Shown piece after piece: positions 1 to 8,737 of a DNA stretch of 64,000 bases. The notes beneath the pieces are model-generated. The model was not told where the DNA came from and did not search any database. It saw nothing but the letters and a program-made list of their open reading frames with translations. The position numbers and the translations under genes are program-made. This stretch comes from Azospirillum soli. GTDB lineage: Bacteria > Pseudomonadota > Alphaproteobacteria > Azospirillales > Azospirillaceae. Position 1 is the stretch's first letter, and each line of letters starts with the position of its first letter. The DNA lies in contig NZ_JAGINQ010000004.1 in assembly GCF_017876165.1 (NCBI RefSeq), forward strand, positions 62,001 to 126,000, given 5' to 3'.

Positions 1-1
1 G

Positions 2-799
2 CGCGAGGCCGCCTCGCGCGGCGCCCAGATCATCCTGCCGCAGGAGCTGTTCGAGACTCCCTACTTCTGCAAGGACCAGAAGCAGGATCTGTTCGCCCTC
101 GCCCACCCGGTGGAGGATCATCCGGTCATCGCGCGGATGAGCGCGCTGGCGCGCGAGCTGTCCGTGGTCATCCCCGTCAGCTTCTTCGAGCGGGCGCGCA
201 ACGCCTATTACAACTCGCTGGCCATCGTGGACGCGGACGGGACGGTGCTGGGCGTCTATCGCAAATCGCACATTCCCGACGGCCCCGGCTATCAGGAGAA
301 ATTCTACTTCAGCCCCGGCGACACCGGCTTCCAGGTCTACAAAACGCGCTACGCCACCATCGGCTGCGCGATCTGCTGGGACCAGTGGTTCCCGGAAACC
401 GCCCGCGCCATGGCGCTGAAGGGGGCGGAGATCCTGTTCTACCCGACCGCCATCGGTTCGGAACCGCAGGACTCGTCGCTGGACAGCCAGGGGCACTGGA
501 CGCGCGTCATGCAGGGCCACGCCGGCGCCAATCTGATGCCGCTGGTCGCGTCCAACCGCGTCGGGCGCGAGGAAGGGGAGACCTGCGGGATCACTTTCTA
601 CGGCTCCTCCTTCATCGCCGGGCCGACGGGTGAGTTGGTGACGCAGGCCGACCGGGAGAGCGAGACGGTGCTCACCGCCTCCTTCGACCTGGACCGCATC
701 GCGGCCCAGCGAGCGTCCTGGGGCGTGTTCCGCGACCGCCGTCCGGAACTTTACGGCCCGCTGATGACGCTGGACGGCGAGACCCCGGTCCGCCGCTGA
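2..799 (+). CDS. aguB: N-carbamoylputrescine amidase (5' end cut by window)
   Basis: This carbon-nitrogen hydrolase of the nitrilase superfamily converts N-carbamoylputrescine to putrescine, CO2 and ammonia, the last step of the agmatine route to putrescine. The frame is open from base 2 and gives 265 visible residues; about 25-30 N-terminal residues lie outside the window. The nitrilase triad is visible: Glu in ILPQELFETPYF, Lys in YRKSHIPDGPG and Cys in GCAICWDQWFPE. The stretch HIPDGPGYQEKFYF is typical of AguB rather than of other nitrilases. The usual partner, agmatine deiminase (aguA), would be expected upstream but cannot be seen. Confidence 0.93.
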   Translation, partial: REAASRGAQIILPQELFETPYFCKDQKQDLFALAHPVEDHPVIARMSALARELSVVIPVSFFERARNAYYNSLAIVDADGTVLGVYRKSHIPDGPGYQEKFYFSPGDTGFQVYKTRYATIGCAICWDQWFPETARAMALKGAEILFYPTAIGSEPQDSSLDSQGHWTRVMQGHAGANLMPLVASNRVGREEGETCGITFYGSSFIAGPTGELVTQADRESETVLTASFDLDRIAAQRASWGVFRDRRPELYGPLMTLDGETPVRR

Positions 800-804
800 G
801 GTGG

Positions 805-946
805 CCTCAAAGCCCTTCTCCCCTTGTGGGAAAAGGGGTGGGATGAGGGGTGGTTACGCCCGGAAGGGCGGAAAACAGCTTCCGGCCGGCTGCGCTGGCG
901 CCACCCTCACCCCAACCCCTCTCCCATCAAGGGAGAGGGGCTTTGA
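805..946. repeat. Long imperfect inverted repeat, intergenic
   Basis: A left arm (about 805-854, containing AAGCCCTTCTCCCC and GGGGTGGGATGAGGGG) can fold back on a right arm (about 898-946, containing CACCCTCACCCCAACCCC and GGGAGAGGGGCTTTGAG). The result is a long, slightly imperfect hairpin with a GC-rich centre. It lies between the convergent ends of aguB and the next gene, so it may act as a bidirectional terminator. Its size and modular look suggest a dispersed intergenic repeat rather than a simple terminator. Confidence 0.65.
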
Positions 947-955
947 GAAGCCCAT

Positions 956-1525
956 TCAGACGGTGATAGCGCTTCGGGTCATTGGCTGACCAAGGCCCTG
1001 AGCCGCTCCATACGCCGCCGCTCCGCGCGCCGCCAGCGCCGGGGCGGCGGTGCCGTTTTGACCGCCCGCCTCCTCGCTGGACTGCTTGCGGCGCAACTCC
1101 TGCTGTGCCTGGGCCTTCTGCGCGTCGGCCTGCTGGGCGACGCGCAGATCCTGGGCCGACGGGTCGGAGGGGGCCAGGGCCGCCGCCTTGACCGTCTCCA
1201 TCTTGCGAATGGTGGCCTCGGGCTCGCGCTCCGGGCTGGTGTCCACGGGCACTTCGCCCGCGACCGCGTAGTTCTTGCCGTCCGGCCCGCGCGTGTAGGT
1301 GAAGGACGCCGCCCCGGCGTGAGGTCCGCCGGCCGCCTGATGCGCCGCCTCGTGCTGGCGGACGCTGGTGTCGGTGCGCTGAAGCTCCTGGGTGCGCTGC
1401 TGCTGTTCGGGGGATTGGACCTCGTCGGCGGCGCCCGCCTGGGCGTCCGTCTGGGCACCGGTTTTCCGGCCGGTCCGCGTCTGCGGCAGCCCGAACAGCG
1501 CCGAGGATGAGACACCCGAAATCAC
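956..1525 (-). CDS. SprA-related putative metalloprotease (HEXXH)
   Basis: A 189-residue protein, rich in Ala and Gln, that starts at a GTG. Around residues 53-80 it has the block [16 protein letters not shown] followed by [21 protein letters not shown]. This is the hallmark of the SprA-related (putative metalloprotease) family: the HEAAH part matches the HEXXH zinc-binding motif. The flanks are low-complexity and helical, with no signal peptide or transmembrane segment. The activity and substrates of this family are essentially unknown to me. The start is uncertain because no strong Shine-Dalgarno sequence precedes the GTG. Confidence 0.75.
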   Translation of the reverse strand: MISGVSSSALFGLPQTRTGRKTGAQTDAQAGAADEVQSPEQQQRTQELQRTDTSVRQHEAAHQAAGGPHAGAASFTYTRGPDGKNYAVAGEVPVDTSPEREPEATIRKMETVKAAALAPSDPSAQDLRVAQQADAQKAQAQQELRRKQSSEEAGGQNGTAAPALAARGAAAYGAAQGLGQPMTRSAITV

Positions 1526-1598
1526 GGCCCGCGAGTCCCACGCGATCCACTCAACCGAAACACCCTACACCCACCGGCGTCGGGCGGCAACGCGGCGC

Positions 1599-2576
1599 TC
1601 AGCGCGCCGCCAGCGCGTCGGTGAAGGTCCCCGGATCGACGTTGCCGCCGCTTAGCACCACGACGACTTTGCGGCCCGCCGTGGACAGCTTCCCGGAGAG
1701 GATCGCCGCCAGCGCCACGGCGCCGCCGGGCTCGACCACCAGCTTCAGGACGGAGAAGGCGTAGGCCATGGCGGCCTGCACCTCCGCGTCGGTGACGGCG
1801 AATCCGCCGGCCAGAAGCTCCTTCATAACCGGAAAGGTCAGGGCGCCCGGCGTCGGCGTCAGCAGCGCGTCGCACAGGCTGCTGTGCCCGGCCTCGTTGC
1901 TGACGCGCTCCCCTTTCGCTAGCGAGCGCGCCGCGTCGTCGAAGCCGGCCGGCTCGACGCTCCACACGCGCGTGTCCGGCAGGGCGTGGCGGACCGCCGT
2001 CGCGAGACCCGACACCAGACCGCCGCCGCTGCACGGGGACAGAACGTCGTCCGGCGTGATGCCCAGCGCCGCAACCTGCTCGACGATCTCCAGCCCAACG
2101 GTGCCCTGCCCGGCCATGATCTGCGGGTGGTCGTAGGGCGGAACGACCGCGCTGCCCCGCTCGTCGGCGATGGCCTTGGCGATGTCTTCGCGGCTTTCCG
2201 TCCAACGGTCGTACAGCACGACCTCCGCTCCGTAAGAGCGGGTGTTCTCGATCTTCAGCGCGGGCGCGTCGCTCGGCATGACGATGGCCGCGCGGATGCC
2301 CAGCAGCGCGGCGGCGGCGGCCACGCCCTGCGCGTGGTTGCCAGACGACCAGGCCACCACGCCCCGCCCACGCTCCTCGGGCGTCAGTTGCGAGATGCGG
2401 TTGAAGGCGCCCCGGAACTTGAAGGAGCCGCTGCGCTGCAGGACCTCCGGCTTGATGAGCACGCGCCCGCCGGCCCGCTCGTTCAGCAGGGCGTTTTCCA
2501 GAAGCGGGGTTCGCACGGCGTAGCCGTCCAGCCGGCGCGCGGCCTCGACCACATCCTGAAATCCGATGGCGAGCAT
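1599..2576 (-). CDS. Threonine/serine dehydratase (PLP fold type II)
   Basis: A 325-residue pyridoxal-phosphate enzyme of the threonine/serine dehydratase family, which deaminates hydroxy amino acids to 2-oxo acids. The PLP lysine lies in SGSFKFRGA (about residue 53), the phosphate loop is CSGGGLVSG, and the C-terminal glycine-rich VVLSGGNVDP is present. There is no C-terminal ACT regulatory domain, so this is the short catabolic or racemase-like form rather than biosynthetic IlvA. The start lies 3 bases after the stop of the upstream SDR gene, so it is the last gene of a three-gene leftward operon. Serine racemase or hydroxyaspartate dehydratase activity is possible. Confidence 0.85.
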   Translation of the reverse strand: MLAIGFQDVVEAARRLDGYAVRTPLLENALLNERAGGRVLIKPEVLQRSGSFKFRGAFNRISQLTPEERGRGVVAWSSGNHAQGVAAAAALLGIRAAIVMPSDAPALKIENTRSYGAEVVLYDRWTESREDIAKAIADERGSAVVPPYDHPQIMAGQGTVGLEIVEQVAALGITPDDVLSPCSGGGLVSGLATAVRHALPDTRVWSVEPAGFDDAARSLAKGERVSNEAGHSSLCDALLTPTPGALTFPVMKELLAGGFAVTDAEVQAAMAYAFSVLKLVVEPGGAVALAAILSGKLSTAGRKVVVVLSGGNVDPGTFTDALAAR

Positions 2577-2579
2577 GGG

Positions 2580-3323
2580 TCAGCGCCCTCCCGACACGTT
2601 GAGAACCGCGCCGGTCACGTAGGACGCGGCGTCGGACAGCAGCCACAGCACGCTCTCCGCCACCTCGTCGGCGGTGCCGGGGCGGCCCATGGGCGGGGTC
2701 AGGGCCGGCATCTCCAGGCGGTTGCCGACGCCGGGGATCACCTGGATGTCGGTGTCGATCAGGCCGGGACGGACGCAGTTGACCCGGATGCCCTCCTTCG
2801 CGACCTCGCGGGACAGGCCGATGGTCAGGCTGTCGATGGCGCCCTTGCTGGCGGCGTAGGCCACATATTCGTTGGGCGCGCCCAGCACGCCCGCGATGGA
2901 GCCGAGATTCACGATCGCCCCGCCCTGCCCGCCGTGACGGGTGGACATGCGCCGCGCCGCCTCCCGCGCGCAGAGGATGGCGCCGGTCACGTTGATGTCC
3001 AGCATGCGGCGGATGGCGTCCGTAGGCGCCTCGTCCAGCCGCCCGTAGGGGCCGACGATGCCGGCGTTGTTGACCAGACCGGCGGTCGGGCCGAAACGGG
3101 ACTCGGCGGCGTCGAACAGGGCGGCGATGTCCTCCTCCCGCGCCACGTCGCCCCGGACGGCCTGCGCCTGCCCGCCCGCCTCGCGGATAGCCGACAGGGT
3201 CGCCTCCGCCGCGTCGGCGTTGCCGACATAGGAGAGGGTAACGGCGTAGCCGCGCTGCGCCGCCATCCGCGCGACGGCGGCGCCAATGCCACGGCTGCCG
3301 CCGGTGACAATCAGGGATTTCAT
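2580..3323 (-). CDS. SDR family NAD(P)-dependent oxidoreductase
   Basis: A classical short-chain dehydrogenase of 247 residues with the full motif set: TGGSRGIG for cofactor binding at the N-terminus, NNAG near residue 86, the catalytic Ser in NLGSIAG, and YAASK as the YxxxK pair. The C-terminus ends VTGAVLNVSGGR, as in FabG-like enzymes. It is the middle gene of an operon: 4 bases follow the upstream dehydrogenase and 3 precede the dehydratase. That context suggests oxidation of a sugar acid or hydroxy acid rather than fatty acid synthesis. The substrate cannot be read from the sequence. Confidence 0.88.
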   Translation of the reverse strand: MKSLIVTGGSRGIGAAVARMAAQRGYAVTLSYVGNADAAEATLSAIREAGGQAQAVRGDVAREEDIAALFDAAESRFGPTAGLVNNAGIVGPYGRLDEAPTDAIRRMLDINVTGAILCAREAARRMSTRHGGQGGAIVNLGSIAGVLGAPNEYVAYAASKGAIDSLTIGLSREVAKEGIRVNCVRPGLIDTDIQVIPGVGNRLEMPALTPPMGRPGTADEVAESVLWLLSDAASYVTGAVLNVSGGR

Positions 3324-3327
3324 GGAC

Positions 3328-4260
3328 TCAGCCCTCCGTTGCGTTGTCGGCCTGTGGCAGGGTGATGCCGGCCAGCCGTTCGAAGATCTTGATGACGGCG
3401 GAATCGTCCTCGCGCCCCAGCCCGGCCGCCGCCGCCATGGTGAACATCTGCAACGCGGTGGAGGCGAGCGGCGTCGGGAAGGTCATGCGCCGGGCGGAGT
3501 CCACGACGATGCCCAGATCCTTGACGAAGATGTCCACGGCGCTGTGCGGCGTGTAGTCGCCGGCCAGGATGTGCGGCACGCGGTTCTCGAACATCCAGCT
3601 GTTGCCGGCGCTGGAGGTGATGACGTCGTAGATGCGCTGCGGCTCGACGCCCGCGCGCATGCCGTAGGCCATGGCCTCCGCCGAGGCGGCGATGTGCACC
3701 CCGGCGAGCAGCTGGTTGATCGTTTTCACGACGGAGCCCTGGCCGTGCAGCGCGCCGACCCGGTGCAGCGTGCCGGAGGCCGAGGCCAGCAGTTCCTCCG
3801 CCTTCTCAAACGCCTCGTCGGGGCCTGCGGCCATCACGGTCATCCGCCCTTCCGCCGCCTTCACCGGCCCACCGCTGACCGGGGCGTCGAGCATCAGCAG
3901 GCCAAGCGCGTCGAGCCGCTGCCCGATCTCCTCCGCGAAGGAGGCCGGGACGGTGGCGGATTGGACGACGCAGGCGCCCTTCGGCAGGGTGGCGGCGATG
4001 CCCTCCGGGCCGAACAGCACCTCTTCCACCTGATCGGGGGTGGCGACCAGGACGACCACCTGATCCACCCGGCGCCCGAGTTCGGCGGGGGAGCCCACCG
4101 CCTCGCCGCCGCGCGTGACGAGGCTCATGCATTTGGAGGGTTCGGCGTCGCAGCCGATCACGCGGAAGCCCGCGCGCAGCAGCGAAAGCGCCACGCCCAT
4201 CCCCATGGATCCCAGGCCGATGACACCCGCGACGCGGGCCGGTGTGACGTCTTCGCTCAT
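3328..4260 (-). CDS. NAD(P)-dependent beta-hydroxyacid dehydrogenase (LtnD-like)
   Basis: A 310-residue member of the 3-hydroxyisobutyrate/tartronate-semialdehyde reductase family. The Rossmann motif GLGSMGMG lies near the N-terminus, the substrate loop DAPVSGGPVKAAEG is near residue 120, and the catalytic lysine is in the KTINQLLAGVHIA helix. That helix resembles L-threonate dehydrogenase (LtnD), so a four-carbon sugar-acid substrate is a reasonable guess. The ATG at 4260 was chosen because GGGAGGATC directly precedes it; an upstream in-frame ATG lacks this. It is the first gene of the leftward operon with the SDR and the dehydratase, and diverges from ctaG. Confidence 0.85.
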   Translation of the reverse strand: MSEDVTPARVAGVIGLGSMGMGVALSLLRAGFRVIGCDAEPSKCMSLVTRGGEAVGSPAELGRRVDQVVVLVATPDQVEEVLFGPEGIAATLPKGACVVQSATVPASFAEEIGQRLDALGLLMLDAPVSGGPVKAAEGRMTVMAAGPDEAFEKAEELLASASGTLHRVGALHGQGSVVKTINQLLAGVHIAASAEAMAYGMRAGVEPQRIYDVITSSAGNSWMFENRVPHILAGDYTPHSAVDIFVKDLGIVVDSARRMTFPTPLASTALQMFTMAAAAGLGREDDSAVIKIFERLAGITLPQADNATEG

Positions 4261-4414
4261 GATCCTCCCCGGCGGCAGTATGTGCCGTTGTTGCGATGAA
4301 GTGTCGGGTGCGGAGCGGGCGCGCGTCAAGCTGCCGCCGCTGTCCTGTTCCTCGGCGGATGGCGGAACTGCGCGGGGCGCATGTCGTTAAGCCCTCGAAC
4401 GTCCGGAGGCAACG

Positions 4415-5224
4415 ATGCCCGCCCTGGCCCTTTTTGTCCTATGGATGCTCCTCCCCACGCCGGCGCTGGCGCACGCGGCGGGGGAAAGCGGCTGGACCAT
4501 AGACCTGTGGTCGGCGGGGCCGCTGGCGCTGTCCGCCGGGCTGTATCTCGCCGGTTTCCGGCGCTGGCAAGCCAAGCGGGCGGCGCTGTTCTGGGCAGGA
4601 TGGTCGGTGGTCGCCATGGCCCTGCTGTCGCCGCTCTACGACCTCGCCGAGGTTTCCTTCACCGCGCACATGCTGGAGCATGAGCTGCTGATGGTCGTGG
4701 CCTCGCCTCTGCTGGTCGCCTCGCGCCCCCTGGGCGTGCTGCTGGCGCCCTTGCCGGCCGGATCGCGGCGGGGTTGGGGAGCGCTGTGGGCGGCCGCCAC
4801 CGGCCCGGTGGTCGCGACGGCCCTGCACGGGGCGGCGTTGTGGGTGTGGCACGTCCCGGCGCTGTTCGACGCCACGCTGGTCAACCGGGCGGTGCACGCG
4901 CTTCAGCACCTGTCGCTGTTCGGAACGGCGCTGCTGTTCTGGTGGGCGGTGCTGGTCGGGCGCGGCGCGGCGGCGACGGGGCGCGCGATCCTGGGACTGT
5001 TCGTGACGGCGCTCCACAGCACGTTGCTGGCGGCCCTGATGACCCTGTCCCCGGTGCCCTGGTACGCCTACGGAGGCGACCCGGCGGCGGCGCTGGCCGA
5101 CCAGCAGGCGGCCGGTCTCATCATGTGGGTGCCCGGTGGGCTGGCCTATATGGGCGTGGCGCTCTGGCTGCTCGCGCGGTGGCTGAGCGGATCGGAGTCG
5201 GCGCGCAACCCGGCGGCCCGATAG
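4415..5224 (+). CDS. ctaG: Cytochrome c oxidase assembly protein, caa3 CtaG type
   Basis: An integral membrane protein of 269 residues with an N-terminal signal-like segment and about six or seven hydrophobic helices. The motifs AHMLEHELLMVVASPLLV and WHVPALFD, together with conserved His and Met residues, identify the caa3_CtaG family. These proteins take part in copper delivery or assembly of cytochrome oxidase; this family is unrelated to the Cox11-type CtaG. No oxidase subunit or copper gene is adjacent, so the gene stands alone. It diverges from the dehydrogenase operon, with the promoter region in 4261-4414. Confidence 0.85.
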   Translation: MPALALFVLWMLLPTPALAHAAGESGWTIDLWSAGPLALSAGLYLAGFRRWQAKRAALFWAGWSVVAMALLSPLYDLAEVSFTAHMLEHELLMVVASPLLVASRPLGVLLAPLPAGSRRGWGALWAAATGPVVATALHGAALWVWHVPALFDATLVNRAVHALQHLSLFGTALLFWWAVLVGRGAAATGRAILGLFVTALHSTLLAALMTLSPVPWYAYGGDPAAALADQQAAGLIMWVPGGLAYMGVALWLLARWLSGSESARNPAAR

Positions 5225-5258
5225 CGCACCAGTTCGTCGAAATGCGGCTTGAGCGACG

Positions 5259-5783
5259 TCAGTCCGCTGCGCTGTCCGGCCGCCGCTGGCGGTAGAGGAC
5301 GTGCAGCATGCCCGCGTGGATGAAGTCGCGTTCGTAGGTGAAGCCGGACTTCTCCATCACCCGGCGCGAGGCCGCGTTGGACGGCTGCGTGAAGGCGACC
5401 AAGGTCGGAAACTTCAGCCGGTCGAAGGACAGACCGACGACGGCGCGGGCCACCTCGGTCGCCACCCCCTGGTCCCAGACGTCCGGCAGGTAAGCGTAGA
5501 GCAATTCGGTTTCGGTGAAGCCGTCGATGGTCTTGCGCCGCAGGCCCGCGCGGCCCAGGAAACGGTTGCTGTCCTTGTCCCGCACCGTCCAAACGCCGTA
5601 GCCGTGGCTGTCCCAATGGTCGATCAGGCGGTCGAGAAAGGCGCGCGTCTCGTCAACGCTCCACACCTTGCCGCCCAGCGTCGCCATCACCGTGGGGTCG
5701 GTGTGCATCCGCACCAGATCGTCCAGATCCTCGTGTCGGACGCGGTGGGCGCGCAGACGATCCGTTTCGAAGATCTCGACCAC
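5259..5783 (-). CDS. GNAT family N-acetyltransferase
   Basis: A 174-residue acetyltransferase resembling the RimJ/RimL group. It has the ETDRLRAHRVRHEDLDDL opening, the central ELLYAYLPDVWDQGVATEVARA acyl-CoA-binding region (spread over residues 100-125) and the SNAASRRVMEKSGF motif near the C-terminus. The start is a GTG preceded by GGGAGGACGGGA, a strong ribosome-binding site. Substrates of such proteins range from protein N-termini to small amines and cannot be inferred here. It is a single gene, convergent with ctaG. Confidence 0.85.
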   Translation of the reverse strand: MVEIFETDRLRAHRVRHEDLDDLVRMHTDPTVMATLGGKVWSVDETRAFLDRLIDHWDSHGYGVWTVRDKDSNRFLGRAGLRRKTIDGFTETELLYAYLPDVWDQGVATEVARAVVGLSFDRLKFPTLVAFTQPSNAASRRVMEKSGFTYERDFIHAGMLHVLYRQRRPDSAAD

Positions 5784-5890
5784 TCCCGTCCTCCCGTTCG
5801 CCGTGACTGTTCGTGTTCGGGAATTTTAGCGACGCAACAATGCGGCGCAGCCCGGAAAAAGGCCGCACCACTTTCGGTCGGGGTACCGGC

Positions 5891-7528
5891 TTACATGCCC
5901 GGCTCGAACACGACCACGCGGTTGCGTCCCTCGCGCTTGGCCCGGTAGAGGGCGAGGTCGGCGCGGTGAATGGCTTTTTCCAGGGTGTCGGAGGGGCCGT
6001 CGACCGAGGCGATGCCGATGCTGGAGGTCAGGTGGAAGCGTCCTTCGGGCCCGGGAATGGGCATGCGCGCCAGATGGCGGCGCACGCGCTCGGCCACCAC
6101 GCGGGATTCGTCGGCGGTGGCGCCGGGCAGGATCACGACGAACTCCTCGCCACCCAGACGGCCCAGGATGTCGTACTCGCGCAGGATGGACTGGCAGCCG
6201 CCGGCCACCATGCGCAACGCGTCGTCACCGGTGGCGTGCCCGTAGGTATCGTTGATGAGTTTGAAGTGGTCCACGTCCAGCACGAAGACCGACATCGGCT
6301 CGTTGTAGCGATGCGCGCGAGCCATCTGCGAGCGCGCCAGTTCCATGAAGGAACGCCGGTTGTAGATGCCGGTCAGCGGGTCGCGGGAGGCCATGTCCCG
6401 CAACGCCTCCTCCATGTTCCGGCGTTCGGTGTAGTCGTAGATCCAGGCGAGGTTCACCTGCACGCCCTGGATCACCGCCTGGTTCACCGTGAACAGCGTC
6501 CAGAAGGACGAACCGTCGGCGCGCTTGAACTGCACCTCCATGTTCACGACGGAGCCGGAGGTGCGCAGCCGCTCGATCACCCGCTCGCGCTGATGGTCGT
6601 CCACATAGTAATCGCGCGCGTGCCGGCCGATCACGTCGTCGCGCCGCAGCCCGATCAGTTCGGCGAAGCGTGTGTTGGCGAAGATGATCCGCCCGTCGTC
6701 GCGGCGCGACACCGACACGCCGATGGGGCTCTGCTCCAGGATGGCCTGAAGCCGCTCCTCGCTGGGCAGGCCTTCCGACAGGTCGTGGATCACCCCGACG
6801 ATGCCGCCGAAGTTGCCGGCGCTGTCGCAGAACACCGCCTTGGTCAGGCAGGCCATGCGGGTGGAATTGCCGGCGAAGGGCACCTCCTCCTCATAGCTGC
6901 GCTGGCCCCAGTTCACGACCAGCTCCTGGTCATGTTCCGCGTGGGCCTTGGCGAGCTTCGGGTCCATCACCGCGAAGGCGGTCTTCTGGATGATGTCCTT
7001 GCGGGACAGGCCGGTGTAGCGCTCGAACGAATCGTTGCAATCGACGTACTGGCCCTCGGCATCCTTCACGAAGACCGGGACCGGCAGCGTTTCGAACAGC
7101 ACTTCCTTCATCAGCAGCTGGTCGCGCAACACCGCCTCGGCGCGGCGATGGTGGCTGACGTCGGTGAGGATGCGCAGGAACAGGGACTCGCCGTTCGGCC
7201 CGTCGATGGGACTGACCGCTTCCGACACCCAGACGATGCCGCCGTCCTGGCGCAGCAGGCGCCGCTCGCGCGCCGCCCCTTCAGCCTGCAGGTCCAGGGA
7301 TGCGACCAGCCCGTCCGTCGGTTCCAGCGAGCGCAAGCCGATGCCCTGCAGGGAGCCTTCCGCATAGCCGAGCAGGGTGTGGAGCGCGCGGTTGGCGTGG
7401 ACGATGGTCCCCTCGGGCGTCGAGACGCAGACGCCCGTCGGCAGCGCGTCGAACGCGCGCCACAGAGCCTTTTGCGTTTCCCCCACATCCCCCTCAGGGT
7501 TCATCGTTGTACCAACCGAATCGAACAT
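5891..7528 (-). CDS. Triple-PAS diguanylate cyclase (GGDEF)
   Basis: A cytosolic 545-residue signalling enzyme that should make cyclic di-GMP from two GTP. Three PAS domains (about residues 20-130, 145-260 and 262-375) precede a GGDEF domain (about 380-545). The catalytic loop is GGEEF, with the metal-site VLDVDHFKLINDTYGH upstream. An RxxD inhibitory site (REYD) sits five residues before GGEEF, so product inhibition is expected. There is no EAL domain and no transmembrane segment. The ATG follows GGAGCTGCA, a good ribosome-binding site. The signal sensed by the PAS domains is unknown. Confidence 0.95.
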   Translation of the reverse strand: MFDSVGTTMNPEGDVGETQKALWRAFDALPTGVCVSTPEGTIVHANRALHTLLGYAEGSLQGIGLRSLEPTDGLVASLDLQAEGAARERRLLRQDGGIVWVSEAVSPIDGPNGESLFLRILTDVSHHRRAEAVLRDQLLMKEVLFETLPVPVFVKDAEGQYVDCNDSFERYTGLSRKDIIQKTAFAVMDPKLAKAHAEHDQELVVNWGQRSYEEEVPFAGNSTRMACLTKAVFCDSAGNFGGIVGVIHDLSEGLPSEERLQAILEQSPIGVSVSRRDDGRIIFANTRFAELIGLRRDDVIGRHARDYYVDDHQRERVIERLRTSGSVVNMEVQFKRADGSSFWTLFTVNQAVIQGVQVNLAWIYDYTERRNMEEALRDMASRDPLTGIYNRRSFMELARSQMARAHRYNEPMSVFVLDVDHFKLINDTYGHATGDDALRMVAGGCQSILREYDILGRLGGEEFVVILPGATADESRVVAERVRRHLARMPIPGPEGRFHLTSSIGIASVDGPSDTLEKAIHRADLALYRAKREGRNRVVVFEPGM

Positions 7529-7533
7529 TGCAG

Positions 7534-7570
7534 CTCCATTGCCATGGAATCTTGTTGCGTCGCAATGGAG
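7534..7570. promoter_or_regulatory. Perfect 9-bp inverted repeat before the diguanylate cyclase
   Basis: CTCCATTGC (7534-7542) and GCAATGGAG (7562-7570) form a perfect inverted repeat with a 19-base spacer. It begins 6 bases upstream of the diguanylate cyclase start codon and overlaps its Shine-Dalgarno region. It could be a regulator-binding site or an mRNA hairpin that hides the ribosome-binding site. The role is inferred from position only. Confidence 0.4.
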
Positions 7571-7663
7571 CGTTGCGTGCTTACGTTAGCCGAAGGCCGG
7601 AACCACCCATGTGTGCCATCTTGTCGCGCTTATGTCACCCATCGTTTAAAATCCAAACAAAAG

Positions 7664-8698
7664 CTACGGATGCGTGATGGTCTGGCAGGCGGCGACCAGC
7701 CGTTCCCGCACGTCCTCGCCCTCCGGTAGGCCCAGCCGAAGCCAGTCCACCCGATAGTCGAAGCGGCGCACCAGAATACCCGCTCGCCCGAGCGCATTGT
7801 ACAACTGCGGGGCACGCGGATCGCAAACCAGACGAAAGAGGGATGTGCCCCCCGCGACGGTCAGTCCGGCCTCGGCCAAAAGACGATCCAGCCGCTCCGC
7901 CTCGGCGTGCAGGCGCGCCCGCATCGCGGCGATCCAGGCCGAATCCGAGAGGGCGGCCGTCGCGACGGTGAGACCGGGCCCGGACACCGCCCAAGGCCCG
8001 ATGGCCGCGCGCAGGGCCGCCGCCAGCGCCGGTTCGGCCAGCGCGATGCCCAGGCGAAGGCCGGCCAGCCCGAAGAACTTGCCGAAGGACCGCAAAACGA
8101 CCAATCCGGGCCGGCTGACATGGGCTGCAACGCTCGCCGCCGGCGTTACGTCGGCGAAGGCCTCGTCCACCACCAACCAGCCGCCGCGCGCCGCCTGCCG
8201 CTCCGCCAAGGCCAGCAACTCGGCGACCGGCAGAATGCGCCCATCGGGGTTGTTCGGGTTGACGACGATGAGCACGTCCGCCGCCGCGCCATCGCAGGAC
8301 GTGACCTCCGTCACGCGATGGCCGGCGCCGGTCCAGCCGGCGGCGTGCTCGGCATAGGTCGGCCCCAGGACCGCCACCGTCCCCGGTGCGCGCAGCCGGG
8401 GAAGCAGTTGGATCAGCGCCTGCGACCCGCTCGCCGCCGCCGCCATATCCGGTGATGGCGCGCCGTAACAGGCGGCGGCTGCTTCCAGCAGGGCGGATTC
8501 GGCGTGGCGGGCCGGCAGGCGCGTCCAGGCGTCGGGGGGAATCGGCGGCAACGGATAGGGCCAGGGGTTGATGCCCGTGGACAGGTCCACCCAGGGCTCC
8601 GGAGCCTTGGGGAACATCGCGCGGGCGCCGTCGAGATCCCCGCCGTGGAGAATGCCACCCTTGAGGATGCCCTTGGTCCCGGCCAGCGTTTCCGCCAT
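7664..8698 (-). CDS. cobC: Threonine-phosphate decarboxylase / cobalamin aminotransferase-like CobC
   Basis: A fold-type I PLP enzyme of 344 residues that supplies (R)-1-amino-2-propanol phosphate for the nucleotide loop of cobalamin. The N-terminus carries HGGDLDGARAMFPKAPEPW followed by DLSTGINPWPYP, the CobC/CobD-aminotransferase opening. Further on are VNPNNPDGR and the PLP lysine in RSFGKFFGLAGLRLG. The start was placed at MAETLAG (8698); in-frame upstream ATGs are possible, but the divergent cobD begins only about 40 bases away. It belongs to the late cobalamin genes spread from here to 13.0 kb. Confidence 0.88.
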   Translation of the reverse strand: MAETLAGTKGILKGGILHGGDLDGARAMFPKAPEPWVDLSTGINPWPYPLPPIPPDAWTRLPARHAESALLEAAAACYGAPSPDMAAAASGSQALIQLLPRLRAPGTVAVLGPTYAEHAAGWTGAGHRVTEVTSCDGAAADVLIVVNPNNPDGRILPVAELLALAERQAARGGWLVVDEAFADVTPAASVAAHVSRPGLVVLRSFGKFFGLAGLRLGIALAEPALAAALRAAIGPWAVSGPGLTVATAALSDSAWIAAMRARLHAEAERLDRLLAEAGLTVAGGTSLFRLVCDPRAPQLYNALGRAGILVRRFDYRVDWLRLGLPEGEDVRERLVAACQTITHP

Positions 8699-8737
8699 GA
8701 TCGCGCCCTTCTTCTGTCCAAACCCGGAATTCATGCC

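Noticed and set aside
5813..7729. 638-codon open frame on the plus strand opposite the diguanylate cyclase
   Set aside because: It is rich in His, Arg, Ala, Gly and Val with no family motifs, which is typical of an antisense shadow in GC-rich DNA; the minus frame has perfect PAS and GGDEF motifs.
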